A stretch of 64,000 nucleotides of DNA from Deltaproteobacteria bacterium (GTDB lineage: Bacteria; Myxococcota_A; UBA796; CAJQPC01), in assembly GCA_016717595.1 (NCBI GenBank), contig JADKFE010000002.1:62001-126000 (forward strand). Reading direction: 5' to 3'. The number at the start of each line of letters is the position of its first letter. Positions within the stretch are counted from its first letter, which is position 1. The notes under the pieces were generated by a model. It was not told where the DNA came from. It saw only the letters and a list, made by a program, of their open reading frames with translations, and searched no databases. Of this stretch, positions 25,869 to 34,990 are shown piece by piece. The position numbers and the translations under genes were made by a program.

Positions 25869-26903
25869 ATGCGCCCTCTCCCCGTCGCCCGCCTCTTTGG
25901 TCTGCTCGTGCTCACCGCCCTCAGCCTCACCGCTTGTAAAGGGAGCGACGAGGAGCCCACCGATGACAGCCGCGTCGAGGGCGACGCGGACGCCGACGCC
26001 GACGCCGACACCGACACCGACTCCGACGCCGACTCCGACGCCCAAAAAGAAGAGTGCCTCACCGAGGGCGACGAAGACAAGGACGGCCTCGCCGACTGCC
26101 AAGACCCCGACTGCACCGCCTACTGCGTCGAGGACTGCGGCAACCTCACCGACGACGACGCTGATGGCGACATCGACTGCGCCGACTCCGACTGCGCCAA
26201 GGCCTGCGTCGAGGACTGCGGCGACACCCTCGACAACGATCAAGACGGCCTCACCGACTGCGCCGACGACGACTGTTTAGACGCCTGCGTCGAAGATTGC
26301 AGCGATACTGTTGACAACGACGCCGACGGCGCCATCGACTGCGACGACGACGAGTGCAACGGCTCCGAGGCCTGCCCGACGCTGTTCTCGCTGGAGGCCA
26401 AGGTCACCCCTGAGTACGGCCAGCTCATCTGGGGCGACGGCCTGGCCGCCTACTACGCTGGCGTCTACACGATGGCGAGGCTCTACGGCGCGGTGACGCT
26501 CTACGGCGCCACCGTTGACGGCAGCGGCCCGAGCTTCACCTGCAACGGCACGTTTTACGCTCTTCCCACCTTCTACAGCGCCGGGTATGGCGCGCTGGAC
26601 TACGTCGGCGGCGACTGCGACGGCTGCGACTTCCGCTTTGAGATGCAGACCTCCGTCGCGAACGGCGGCCTGAAGTGGCGAGGCAAGTGCCCGGTGTCGG
26701 AGCTCCCCGTGGCGCAGCTCGGCTTCTTCACCGACCGCTATGAGATCACCCGCTACGACGCCGCCACGACCACCTGGAGCCCCCACTACGGCGCGGCCTA
26801 CGGCTATCAGTACTCCTTTGATTACGGCACCGGGCCGATCAACCTGCTGTACATGGAGTACTTCTCCCAGCTCACCCCCGTCGTGTGGGAGGCGCCGCTC
26901 TGA
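25869..26903 (+). CDS. Lipoprotein with Asp-rich spacer and Cys/Asp repeats
   Basis: This encodes 344 residues from ATG 25869, with GGAG seven bases upstream, and starts a standard lipoprotein signal (LLVLTALSLTACKG). An acidic linker of alternating Asp-Ala, Asp-Thr and Asp-Ser pairs (residues 40-60) precedes four repeats of about 30 residues (DxDGxxDCxDxDCxxxCVEDCGxxxDN), a variant of the MopE/EF-like Asp-Cys motif. The C-terminal 190 residues are unique and aromatic (LAAYYAGVYTMARLYGAV, GDCDGCDFRFEMQT), with Cys pairs. It is divergent from the TSP3 protein. It is probably surface-anchored and metal-binding; the C-terminal domain is not recognised. Confidence 0.75.
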   Translation: MRPLPVARLFGLLVLTALSLTACKGSDEEPTDDSRVEGDADADADADTDTDSDADSDAQKEECLTEGDEDKDGLADCQDPDCTAYCVEDCGNLTDDDADGDIDCADSDCAKACVEDCGDTLDNDQDGLTDCADDDCLDACVEDCSDTVDNDADGAIDCDDDECNGSEACPTLFSLEAKVTPEYGQLIWGDGLAAYYAGVYTMARLYGAVTLYGATVDGSGPSFTCNGTFYALPTFYSAGYGALDYVGGDCDGCDFRFEMQTSVANGGLKWRGKCPVSELPVAQLGFFTDRYEITRYDAATTTWSPHYGAAYGYQYSFDYGTGPINLLYMEYFSQLTPVVWEAPL

Positions 26904-26908
26904 GGCCA

Positions 26909-26928
26909 GCGGCGACGAACATCGCCGC
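26909..26928 (+). terminator. Hairpin after the lipoprotein stop, possible terminator
   Basis: GCGGCGA (26909-26915) pairs perfectly with TCGCCGC (26922-26928) around CGAACA, six bases after the TGA stop. A TGTTTCTG stretch follows about ten bases later but there is no real T tract. It would separate the lipoprotein gene from the DUF1549-like operon. Confidence 0.35.
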
Positions 26929-26960
26929 CGCTCCGCCTGTTTCTGTGGCAAGCTGAGGGG

Positions 26961-28550
26961 GTGCCAGGACGGCTCCTCCCCCTCGTGATGATCATGGCCT
27001 GCGGTGTGCCCCCCGCGGCGCGCGCCCCTGCGCCCGACGCCCAGCCTGCGGCCAAGGCCCCGGGGGAGGGTCAGCTCTCGGCCACCGCCTGGCTCACCCG
27101 GGCGTCTCTGGACCTGCGCGGCGTGCGGCCTTCAGCCGCAGAGCTCGCCGCCGTCGCCGCCGACCCCGACGCCGCCGAGGCCCTGATCTTGGGCTTTGTT
27201 GACGACGCCCGCTTCGCCGACCGCGCGGCCTGGAGCTGGAACGATCGCCTGCACACCGCGCTCAACTTTAAGAGCACCACCCTGCGCGGATACCAAGAGC
27301 TCAGCGAGGCCCAGAAGGAGGCCGCGGGCTTCGCGCCTCTGGCCTTGGTGGCGTGGATCGTCGCTGAAGATCAGCCCGTCACCGCCCTGGTCACAAACAC
27401 AACGCTCCCGTTGAATGATGACCTCGCCGCCGCCTTCGGCCTCACGGCCCCCGGGCGAGGCGCGGAGTGGGTGATGAGCGCCCATCAAGACGCGCGGCCC
27501 CCGGCGGGCCTGCTCGCGAGCACGAGCCTGTGGCTGGTGGTGGATGGCGACGCGACAAACCACAACCGCCGCCGGGCGAACGCCGTCTCGACGATGTTTT
27601 TGTGTGAGGACTTCTTGAGCCGGGAGGCGGCCTTCGACTTTGACCTCAGCGTCGAGGAGCTCGCCGCCATGGAGGAGGCCGTGCGCACCCAGCCCGCCTG
27701 CCTCACCTGTCACGCTGGCCTCGACCCCCTCGCCGCCCTGTTTGGGGGCTTCGCCGAGCGCAGCGATCAGGCCGAGCTGTCTCGCCTCACGGTCTACAGC
27801 CCGTGGCGGGCGGAGTGGGCGATGGGCTGGCGGGCCCCGGCGTACTTCGGGCGGCCCGTGGGCAACCTCAGCGAGCTCGGCGCCACCCTCGCCGCCGACC
27901 CCCGCTTCGGGCGCTGCGCCGCGCGCACCCTCGCTGAAGGCCTCATCGGCGAGCCCCTCGACGACGACGAGCTGAGCCCCTACCACGACGCGCTCCTGAA
28001 CGGCGGGATGAGCCTACGCGCCCTCGCCCGGGCCATCGTCACCTCCGAGCGTTACCGCCGTGACGACGAGCGGGCCTTGCCCATCGACGCCTTGAGCTCG
28101 TCTTTGGCCCAGGCCCTCGGCCTGAGCGCTGAAGGCGAGACGTTTTTGAGCCTGATCTGGTCTCTGGAGCACCGGCGCCTCGGCGGCGGCGGCGATGATC
28201 ACACCGCCCCCGATGACGTAGACGAGCCCGGCGTCGGCCACGCCCTGCGCGACGCCTGGCTCGCGCGCTCCGTGGCCGAGCTGGCGCTCACCCAAGACGC
28301 CGACCGAGCCCCCGAGGAGAGGATCTTGTGGATCGCCGGGGCGCCGTACCCCACCGAGGAGGTCGCCGCCCGGCAGGTGCTCGTGCGCTGGCGGCAGCGG
28401 CTCCTCTCAGAGCAGCTCTCCCAGAGCGACCCCGGCGTTGACCAGCTCTGGGCCTTGTGGTCCGCCGCCGGGGGCGCCGCGGACCCCGAGGCCGCCTGGA
28501 CGACCTGCCTAGAGGCGTTGTTGCGACACCCGATGGGGAGGCTGTATTAA
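26961..28550 (+). CDS. DUF1549/DUF1588-like lipoprotein with CxxCH motif
   Basis: This encodes 529 residues from GTG 26961 with a short lipoprotein signal (LPLVMIMACG). Residues 40-85 match the start of DUF1549/PSD1-type proteins (SATAWLTRASLDLRGVRPS, then FVDDARFADR). Around residue 245-265 there is ACLTCHAGLDPLAALFGGF, the CxxCH...DP...GF signature of DUF1588, where a c-type haem may attach. In Planctomycetes and Myxococcota such proteins are secreted partners of DUF1501 proteins, often with cytochromes; their substrate is unknown. It is the first of three coupled genes: its TAA overlaps the ATG at 28550 of the next gene. Confidence 0.75.
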   Translation: MPGRLLPLVMIMACGVPPAARAPAPDAQPAAKAPGEGQLSATAWLTRASLDLRGVRPSAAELAAVAADPDAAEALILGFVDDARFADRAAWSWNDRLHTALNFKSTTLRGYQELSEAQKEAAGFAPLALVAWIVAEDQPVTALVTNTTLPLNDDLAAAFGLTAPGRGAEWVMSAHQDARPPAGLLASTSLWLVVDGDATNHNRRRANAVSTMFLCEDFLSREAAFDFDLSVEELAAMEEAVRTQPACLTCHAGLDPLAALFGGFAERSDQAELSRLTVYSPWRAEWAMGWRAPAYFGRPVGNLSELGATLAADPRFGRCAARTLAEGLIGEPLDDDELSPYHDALLNGGMSLRALARAIVTSERYRRDDERALPIDALSSSLAQALGLSAEGETFLSLIWSLEHRRLGGGGDDHTAPDDVDEPGVGHALRDAWLARSVAELALTQDADRAPEERILWIAGAPYPTEEVAARQVLVRWRQRLLSEQLSQSDPGVDQLWALWSAAGGAADPEAAWTTCLEALLRHPMGRLY

Positions 28551-28574
28551 TGCGACAGCTCCTCCCCCTGCTCT

Positions 28575-29522
28575 TTGTGTTTGGGCTGTGGCCGTGACGA
28601 CGTCGCGCCGCCAAAAGACGACGTGCGCGACGACAGCGCGCCCGCCGAGGACTGCGACGGCCTCACCTGGTCAAACGACGGCCTGCCCGAGATGTTGACC
28701 TGGTGCGCCTCGTGCCACTCCTCGCTGATCCAGCCCGAGGACCGCGCCGGGGCGCCCATCGGCGTCGATCTGGAGAGCGTCGCTGGGGTGCGAGCCCACC
28801 TGGACCGCGTGATCCTGCGGATCGAGGCCGGAGACATGCCCCCGGCGGGCGGCGTGCCCGAGGCCAAGCGGGCGCGGCTGCTCCAGTGGCTCAACTGCGG
28901 CGCGCCCGGGGACGAGCTCGTGTGGCCGACGACCACCCCCGCCGAGGCGCCCGAGGAGAGCTGGGATCAAGAGGAGGCCGTCGTCGCCGGGGACGAGCCC
29001 GACCAGGTCGTCATCGAGGCCGCGCGCCTGGGCTGGACCGACGGCCTCGCGTTCACCGAGGTCTGGACCGTCACCCCCGCTGAAGCATCGTTGGTCTCCC
29101 GTGAGGTCTGGGACGCCTCCGGCGTGTGGGTGAGCCGGATCTCCTTTGAGCCGCCCCTGACCTTGTGGCGGGCCGATCAGACCGAGTGGTCTATCGTCTT
29201 GGAGAGACTCACAGAGGATGTGACAGGGCTCACAGGCGCTGAGGAGGAGTGGACCGTGAGCCTCGGCCCGGCGCTGAGCGTAGACCCCCGCAGCTTAGAG
29301 GCGAACCCCGAGGCGATCATCGCCCTGTCCAGCGCAGGCGAGCTGCTGGAGCTTCACCTCGGCGGCCAAGGCCAGCTCATCCGTCGCGTTTATTCCGGCC
29401 CCTTCGCCGTAGAGGGTGAGGAGCTGGACATGACCCACCTCGGCAACACCGAGCTGTTCACCAGCGCGGCGTTTCAGCTCCCCGTGGACCTCAAGTGGCG
29501 GGCGAAGGTGATGGTGCGATGA
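28575..29522 (+). CDS. c-type cytochrome-like lipoprotein, start interrupted by an indel
   Basis: The frame from TTG 28575 encodes 315 residues that begin inside a lipobox (CLGCGRDD). An ATG at 28550, overlapping the previous TAA, begins an MRQLLPL signal but reaches a TGA at once. Removing one T from the TTT run at 28574-28576 joins the two into a perfect lipoprotein signal (PLLLCLGC). Residues 40-110 hold WCASCH and a following DMPPAGG...RARLLQWLNCGAP, the pattern of the planctomycete-type cytochrome c domain linked to DUF1549 proteins. The remaining 200 residues are beta-rich and not recognised. It probably binds haem c and works with its DUF1549-like and DUF1501 neighbours. Confidence 0.75.
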   Translation: MCLGCGRDDVAPPKDDVRDDSAPAEDCDGLTWSNDGLPEMLTWCASCHSSLIQPEDRAGAPIGVDLESVAGVRAHLDRVILRIEAGDMPPAGGVPEAKRARLLQWLNCGAPGDELVWPTTTPAEAPEESWDQEEAVVAGDEPDQVVIEAARLGWTDGLAFTEVWTVTPAEASLVSREVWDASGVWVSRISFEPPLTLWRADQTEWSIVLERLTEDVTGLTGAEEEWTVSLGPALSVDPRSLEANPEAIIALSSAGELLELHLGGQGQLIRRVYSGPFAVEGEELDMTHLGNTELFTSAAFQLPVDLKWRAKVMVR

Positions 29523-30751
29523 GGCTCTTCCCCACACGCCGATCGTTGCTACAAGGCGCAGGCGCGCTCGGCCTGCTGGGGGCCGCCCTTGGCCACCGCA
29601 GCGCCCGGGCCGCCGGGCCGCGCCGCCTCGTGATCTGGTGGTCCGGCGGCGGCTGGGACACGAGCTACGTCTTTGACCCCCACTTTGAGACGAACGTCAT
29701 CGATCGCGACCCCGACAGCGACCGCGCCACCTACGGCGACCTCACCGTGGCTGAAGCCGGAGATCGCCCGCAGGTGAAGGCGTTCTTTGACGCCTGGGCC
29801 GACCGGTCCGTGGTGGTCAACGGCCTCGCCGTGGGCAGCATCAGCCACGACGCCTGCGCGCGGCTCACCCTCACCGGCCGCCGCGCCGAGGCCCCCGACC
29901 TGGGCGCCATGTTGGCCGCGGGCTCTAGCCTGGGGCGGCCCCTGCCGTATGTCGCGCTCAGCGGCCCCCGCTTCCCCGGCGAGCTCGGCGGCACCCTCAC
30001 CCACGTCGGGGCCTTGGCCTTGGGCACCCTTCAAGGAGCGCAGCCCGAGGGCGCGTCGTACTCCGCCGACCGTGAGGCCCTGATCCGCGAATTTTTGCGA
30101 CAGGAGATTCAGCGAGTCGATCCCGACGCCCAGCGCCCGCGCCTCCAGCGCCACCAAGACGCCCTCACCCGCCTGGACACCCTCGATCTCTACGCCGACC
30201 GGCTCAGCCTGCCCGAGAACCCCACCGATGATGAGCGTGTCGCGTTGGGCCTCACCTTGCTTCAGCTCGACCTCTGCGGCGCCTTGATGATCGAGGCGCC
30301 TCTGCCCGAGCGCTCCCGCTGGGACTCCCACCAAGGCAACGACCTCAACCAGACCGACTGTTATGAGCGCGGCTTCGGCGCCTTACACGAGCTGGTCCAG
30401 GCCCTTGAGGACACCCCCGACGCCCAAGGCGGCACGCTCTTGGACAGCACTCTGGTGTTGGCGATGTCGGAGATGGGGCGCACCCCGCTGATGAACCAGA
30501 CCGGCGGCAAAGACCACTGGCCCACGACCTCGCTGTTGATGATCGGCGGCGGTGTCTCCGGCGGTCGCACCTTGGGCGCGACGACGGAGACCTTGGGCCC
30601 CGCCACGATTGACCTCAGCTCCGGTGAGCAGAGCGCCAGCGGCGAGCGCCTGAGCCCGCCCGCCCTGCTCGCCGGGGTGCTCAGCGCCTTCGATCTCGAC
30701 CCCGAGCCCTGGCTGCCCGGCGTCACCCCCTTCACCGCCTGGCGCGGCTGA
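29519..30751 (+). CDS. DUF1501 family protein with Tat-type signal
   Basis: This encodes 410 residues from ATG 29519, whose ATGA overlaps the stop of the cytochrome-like gene. The N-terminus TRRSLLQGAGALGLLGAA is a twin-arginine-type signal, so the folded protein is exported. The core matches DUF1501: VIWWSGGGWDT near the start, SHDAC, WDSHQGND, and SEMGRTPLMNQTGGKDHWP near residue 325 (family pattern EFGRTPxxNxxxGRDHW). This alkaline-phosphatase-like or sulfatase-like family is almost always found next to DUF1549/cytochrome genes, as here. The last of three coupled genes; reaction unknown. Confidence 0.85.
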   Translation: MRLFPTRRSLLQGAGALGLLGAALGHRSARAAGPRRLVIWWSGGGWDTSYVFDPHFETNVIDRDPDSDRATYGDLTVAEAGDRPQVKAFFDAWADRSVVVNGLAVGSISHDACARLTLTGRRAEAPDLGAMLAAGSSLGRPLPYVALSGPRFPGELGGTLTHVGALALGTLQGAQPEGASYSADREALIREFLRQEIQRVDPDAQRPRLQRHQDALTRLDTLDLYADRLSLPENPTDDERVALGLTLLQLDLCGALMIEAPLPERSRWDSHQGNDLNQTDCYERGFGALHELVQALEDTPDAQGGTLLDSTLVLAMSEMGRTPLMNQTGGKDHWPTTSLLMIGGGVSGGRTLGATTETLGPATIDLSSGEQSASGERLSPPALLAGVLSAFDLDPEPWLPGVTPFTAWRG

Positions 30752-30797
30752 GCTTTCACCTCCTTCAACACCCCTGAAAACACCCATTGGAGCCAAG

Positions 30798-32690
30798 ATG
30801 CGCCTCACCCACCTGCCGCTGATCCTCCTGCTTGTCGCATGTCGCACCAAAGATGAGACACCCGTAGAGACCGGGCTCACCGGCCAAGACAGCGGCGCTG
30901 ACAGCGGCGGTGACGACTCTGGCGGCGGTGACTCGGTCATCGACGACTCTGGCGGCGGCGACTCCAGCGCCCCCACCGACAACGACGGCGACGGCGTGAG
31001 CGCTGAGGAGGACTGCGACGACAACAACCCCGCCGCCTACCCGGGCGCCGTGGAGACCTGCGACAACGTCGACAACAACTGCGACGGCGCCGTGGATGAG
31101 GGCGTGACGACGACGTTTTACCGCGACGGCGACAGCGACGGCTACGGCGTAGACGGCGACGGCCTCGCCGCCTGTGAGGCCCCGGTCGGGTACGCCGCGC
31201 TGCCCGGGGACTGCGACGACGCCGACGCCCGGTTCAACCCCGGCGCCGCCGAGAGCGACTGCGCCGACCCCAACGACTACAACTGCGACGGCTCCGTGGG
31301 CTACGACGACGCCGACTCCGACGGCTTCGCGGCCTGTGAGGACTGCGACGACAGCCAGCCCACGGTGAACCCCGCCGGGGTCGAGACCTGCGACACCTTA
31401 GACAACAACTGCGACGGCGCCGTGGATGAGGGCGTGACGACCACCTATTACCGCGACAGCGACGGCGATGGCCACGGAGACGTGGACTATCCTGACGCCG
31501 CCTGCGCGCTCAGCGCGGGATACGCCGAGGCCGCCACCGACTGCGACGACGCCGACGCCGCGGTGAACCCCGACGCCAGCGAGGTGTGCGACAGCCGCGA
31601 CAACGACTGCGACAGCCTCATCGACGACGCCGACCCCAGCCTAGATCTCAGCACCGCCGGGACGTATTCCGCCGATGATGACAACGACGGCTATGGCGAC
31701 GACGACCGCCTGACGTCCGCCTGCGTCCAGCCCTCGGGCACCGCCACCACCGGAGGAGACTGCGACGACGGCGACACCAGCGTGAGCCCCGCCGCCGCCG
31801 AGACCTGGTACGACGGCGTCGATCAGGACTGCTCCGGGGGCAGCGACTACGACCAAGACGGCGACGGCCAAGACAGCGACAGCGGCGCTGGCGCGGACTG
31901 CGACGACCTCGACGCCGCCGTGTACGAGGGCGCCATCGAATTATGCGACAGCGTAGACAACGACTGCGACGGCGAGATCATCGACGTAGACCTCGACCTC
32001 GACGGCGTGCGGGACATGGGCGTAGGCGCCTTGGACCTGCCCGGCAGCGACGACTACGTCTACGTCGCCGCGTCGAGCGCCTTGGCCTGGGGCACAGGCG
32101 ACTGGACGATCGAGCTGTGGACCCTCGGCGAGCACCTCTCCGGGCCCAACGTCGCGGGGCAGGCCCGCCTGATGAACCACTCCAACGGCGGCTACCCCTC
32201 AAACCCCTGGTGGGTCATCGACATCTACGAGAGCACGGGCAAGGTGGAGATGGAGGTGGCCGGCTGGAACGCCGCCCGCACCGCCCCCATCAGCGGCTCG
32301 GGCACGTCAACCTCGGGCATGGTCATCGGCGAGTGGATTCACATCGCCATCGTCAGCGACCGCAGCGCGGGCACGGTGCAGTTCTACTTCAACGGCGAGG
32401 ACGCCGGCAGCTACACCACCTCCGCCGAGTTCCAGACCGCCGATGTGACCACCCCGGCCTACCTGCAGCTCGGCTCAAGCTGGAACGACTGGCAAGGGAT
32501 GATGGACGAGGTGCGGCTGTGGACGACGGCGCGCACCCAAGCCGAGGTGCAGGCGACGATGTGCAGCGCGCTCACCGGCGCCGAGACCGATCTTCAGGGC
32601 TACTGGAGCTTTGAGTCGTCGGCGACCGACGAGGGCCCCAACGCCTTGGGCGGCACGATCATGGGCGACGCCAGCATCGTGAGCTACTGA
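30798..32690 (+). CDS. MopE-repeat lipoprotein with C-terminal LamG-like domain
   Basis: This encodes 630 residues with a lipoprotein signal (LPLILLLVACR), a Gly/Asp/Ser-rich spacer and about six MopE-type repeats (DCDDxxxxxxPGAxExCDxxDNNCDGxxDEG, residues 65-395). The C-terminal 230 residues look like a LamG/concanavalin-like jellyroll: DDYVYVAASSALAWGTGDWTIE, then WIHIAIVSDRSAGTVQFYFNG and MMDEVRLWTTART, with a terminal GYWSFE. Such domains usually bind glycans or proteins. It follows the DUF1501 operon by 46 bp but has its own signal and spacing. A GC-rich hairpin at 32703-32719 follows the stop. Confidence 0.85.
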   Translation: MRLTHLPLILLLVACRTKDETPVETGLTGQDSGADSGGDDSGGGDSVIDDSGGGDSSAPTDNDGDGVSAEEDCDDNNPAAYPGAVETCDNVDNNCDGAVDEGVTTTFYRDGDSDGYGVDGDGLAACEAPVGYAALPGDCDDADARFNPGAAESDCADPNDYNCDGSVGYDDADSDGFAACEDCDDSQPTVNPAGVETCDTLDNNCDGAVDEGVTTTYYRDSDGDGHGDVDYPDAACALSAGYAEAATDCDDADAAVNPDASEVCDSRDNDCDSLIDDADPSLDLSTAGTYSADDDNDGYGDDDRLTSACVQPSGTATTGGDCDDGDTSVSPAAAETWYDGVDQDCSGGSDYDQDGDGQDSDSGAGADCDDLDAAVYEGAIELCDSVDNDCDGEIIDVDLDLDGVRDMGVGALDLPGSDDYVYVAASSALAWGTGDWTIELWTLGEHLSGPNVAGQARLMNHSNGGYPSNPWWVIDIYESTGKVEMEVAGWNAARTAPISGSGTSTSGMVIGEWIHIAIVSDRSAGTVQFYFNGEDAGSYTTSAEFQTADVTTPAYLQLGSSWNDWQGMMDEVRLWTTARTQAEVQATMCSALTGAETDLQGYWSFESSATDEGPNALGGTIMGDASIVSY

Positions 32691-32744
32691 GGCGCCGCGC
32701 CGCCCGCGCGCCCCGCGGGTTATGGCGCTCCGCAGGAGGTCTCT

Positions 32745-33575
32745 GTGGATGAGTCGCCCTTTCGTTTTCAGCTCCAGTACGAAGACAACATCGCTGTTTT
32801 AGAGCTGGACCACGGCAAAGCCAACGAGATGGGCGTGGCCCAGATCGCCGCCTGGGAGGCGCTCATCGAGGATCTCCGCGGCTCAGAGCTGCGGGCCTTG
32901 GTGACCACCTCGCGCCGGGTGAGCGCTCGGGGAACCCCGATCTTCATCGCCGGGGCCAACGTCACCGAGCGCGCGGGCTGGACCAACGCCGAGGTCGCCG
33001 CCCACGTCAAACGCCAGCGGGAGATGTTGGTGGCCCTGCGCCGCCTGCCGCTGTTCCACGTCGCCGTGGTGAACGGCGTGGCCTTGGGCTGGGGCACCGA
33101 GTTCCTGCTCACCTGCGACTACCGCATCGGCGCCCGGGCCGCGACCTTCGGCCTGCCCGAGACGGGCCTGGGCATCATCCCCGGCGCCGGCGGCAGCGCC
33201 GAGCTGTGGAGCGTGGTCGGCGTCAACCAGGCCCTGCGCCTGGGCATGACCGGCGAGATCATCCGCGCTGAAGAGGCCCGCCGCATCGGCCTCATCGAAG
33301 AGATCACCGAGACCCCAGAGGAGGGTGTTGAGCGCGCCGTGGCCTTGGCGAAGCTCGTCGCCCGGCGCTCGCCCACCGCCGTGGCCGCGTTTAAGTCCGC
33401 CGTGCTCGGCGCCGTGGGCCGCCCCGCTGAAGACCGTCAAGCGCTGGAGGCCCGGGCGTACCGCCTGTGCTTAGAGAGCGGCGAGGCCGCCATCGGTCGC
33501 GAGAACTTCGCCGCGATCACCCACGGCGGCGAGGCGCCTTGGGGCTTCCGCCGTGAGCTGCTGGACGAGGACTGA
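32745..33575 (+). CDS. Enoyl-CoA hydratase/isomerase family protein
   Basis: This encodes 276 residues from GTG 32745 with a strong AGGAGG five to six bases upstream. It is a crotonase fold: oxyanion-hole segments IFIAGANVTE and VNGVALGWGTEFLLTCDYRIG, then FGLPETGLGIIPGAGG, which includes the Glu corresponding to the first acid of crotonase. The second acid is not evident (SVVGVNQALRLGMTGE). The protein is cytoplasmic and should act on an acyl-CoA thioester, as hydratase, isomerase or lyase; the substrate cannot be told. It is followed within 4 bp by lipoprotein genes, a co-transcription that does not explain its role. Confidence 0.85.
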   Translation: MDESPFRFQLQYEDNIAVLELDHGKANEMGVAQIAAWEALIEDLRGSELRALVTTSRRVSARGTPIFIAGANVTERAGWTNAEVAAHVKRQREMLVALRRLPLFHVAVVNGVALGWGTEFLLTCDYRIGARAATFGLPETGLGIIPGAGGSAELWSVVGVNQALRLGMTGEIIRAEEARRIGLIEEITETPEEGVERAVALAKLVARRSPTAVAAFKSAVLGAVGRPAEDRQALEARAYRLCLESGEAAIGRENFAAITHGGEAPWGFRRELLDED

Positions 33576-33578
33576 GCC

Positions 33579-33920
33579 GTGCGGGGCCTCCTCTTCACTC
33601 TGCTCACCTTCGGCTGCGCCACCACGCCTGAGCCCACACGCCTAGAGGACTGCGCCGCCGTAGAGGACGCCGTGGTCCGGGGCGACTGCCAGCTCAAGTT
33701 TACAACGCCGTTGTTGGAAGATCCCAAGGCCCTCGACGCGGCCCTGGCGCTGGTGCCCGAGGGGGTCGAGCGTGACGCCCTCATCGCGCGGCTCGCGGTG
33801 ACCGACCCTCGGCGCGGCGCCCGGCTGTGTAAAGCGATGACGACGCCTGAAGGCCAGCAGAAGTGCCAGCAGGTGCTCGGGCGGCCCCATCTCGGCGCGC
33901 CGCGCAAGACGAAGCCGTGA
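33579..33920 (+). CDS. Small lipoprotein of unknown function
   Basis: This encodes 113 residues from GTG 33579, three bases after the crotonase stop. A short lipoprotein signal (LLFTLLTFGC) is followed by a helical, charged body with two further Cys pairs (EDCAAVEDAVVRGDCQL, RRGARLCKAMTTPEGQQKC). Its C-terminus is basic. The stop overlaps the next GTG (GTGA), so translation is coupled. Its Cys/helical make-up resembles the first 100 residues of the following lipoprotein, so the two may be related. No known family is recognised. Confidence 0.7.
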   Translation: MRGLLFTLLTFGCATTPEPTRLEDCAAVEDAVVRGDCQLKFTTPLLEDPKALDAALALVPEGVERDALIARLAVTDPRRGARLCKAMTTPEGQQKCQQVLGRPHLGAPRKTKP

Positions 33921-34990
33921 GCCTGGCCCTCCTCTTGGCGCTCTTGGCCTGTGGCGCTGAGTCCCCCGTTGATCCCGCCGGAGACGGCCTCCGCGCCGGG
34001 GGCAGCCTCGCCGCCTGCGCTGAAGTGGCCTTTGTGGAGCTGGCGATCCCCTGCCGGGTGGGCGTGGCCGCCGAGGCCGGCAAAGCCGGGGACGTCGCCT
34101 TGGCTGACGAGGCCTGCGCCTTGGTCCCTGAAGGATTGTGGCGTGAGGAGTGCCACTTTCGCGCCGGGGAGGAGCTTGGCAAAGCGGGGCACACCGACCG
34201 CGCCTTACGGTTCTGCGCCCGCGCCGGAGACTTCGCCCGAAACTGCGTCACCCACGCCGCCTGGGGCCTGCCGCCCGAGCCCGGCCTGAGCCCCGCCGAC
34301 CCAACCCGGGCCCTGGCCGCCTTGGACGAGCAGCTCAACATCTACACCGCCGGGCTCAACGGCGCGGCGCCGGGGGTGCAGGGCGAAGGCGTCGACATCC
34401 TGCTCAGCCGGGCCTGGTTTAACCTCTACGTCGGCTCGGGCAGCGCCGACCCCGCCGCCGCCCGGGGCGCCGAGGGAGAGCACGGCCCCCACGCCCGCAC
34501 GGCCTGGGCCTTGGAGTTTGTGCGCCTCGCCAAGCTCCCGCCGGATCAGGTGGTGCCCGCCGCCCTCGCCGTGTGGCGAGGAGAGTCCCCGGCGCCCTCC
34601 GGCGCGGCGCTCCCGCCGGGGCCCCGGGTGGGCCGCCACACCAGCCCCATCGTCGCTGAAGGGGTGCGCGCCCAGCGCCACGCGGCGACCTTCGGCGGCG
34701 GCGTCCGCCTCGTCGGCGAGAACATCGAGGAGGACCTCACCGTCGCCGTCATCGAGGCCCTGTTCTTTAACGAGGGCACCCCACCCGAGGCCTTCGTCCC
34801 GTCTCAAGGCGATCCCCGCCTCACCGTGCGGCTCACGGCCTGGAAGCTCTGGGGCCTCACCGCCCCGCCTGAGGCCGTGAAGGCCACGATCACCGCCGCT
34901 TCAGACCCCCTCGTCGCCGAGACCTTACGCCTCGCTGAAGGCAAAAACATGCAGGGCCCCAAAGGCGGACGCCGCCGAGACGCCCGGTGA
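33917..34990 (+). CDS. Lipoprotein with Cys-containing helical repeats
   Basis: This encodes 357 residues from GTG 33917, which overlaps the previous stop by 4 bp; the frame is open further upstream but only this start gives a lipoprotein signal (LALLLALLACG). Residues 30-120 contain Cys-spaced helical units (LAACAEVAFVELAIPC, EACALVPEGLWREEC, ALRFCARAGDFARNC), similar to Sel1/TPR-like helical pairs. The rest is helical with no catalytic motif visible. Its stop overlaps the start of the channel-like gene (GTGA). It may be an envelope scaffold; the function is unknown. Confidence 0.7.
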   Translation: MSLALLLALLACGAESPVDPAGDGLRAGGSLAACAEVAFVELAIPCRVGVAAEAGKAGDVALADEACALVPEGLWREECHFRAGEELGKAGHTDRALRFCARAGDFARNCVTHAAWGLPPEPGLSPADPTRALAALDEQLNIYTAGLNGAAPGVQGEGVDILLSRAWFNLYVGSGSADPAAARGAEGEHGPHARTAWALEFVRLAKLPPDQVVPAALAVWRGESPAPSGAALPPGPRVGRHTSPIVAEGVRAQRHAATFGGGVRLVGENIEEDLTVAVIEALFFNEGTPPEAFVPSQGDPRLTVRLTAWKLWGLTAPPEAVKATITAASDPLVAETLRLAEGKNMQGPKGGRRRDAR

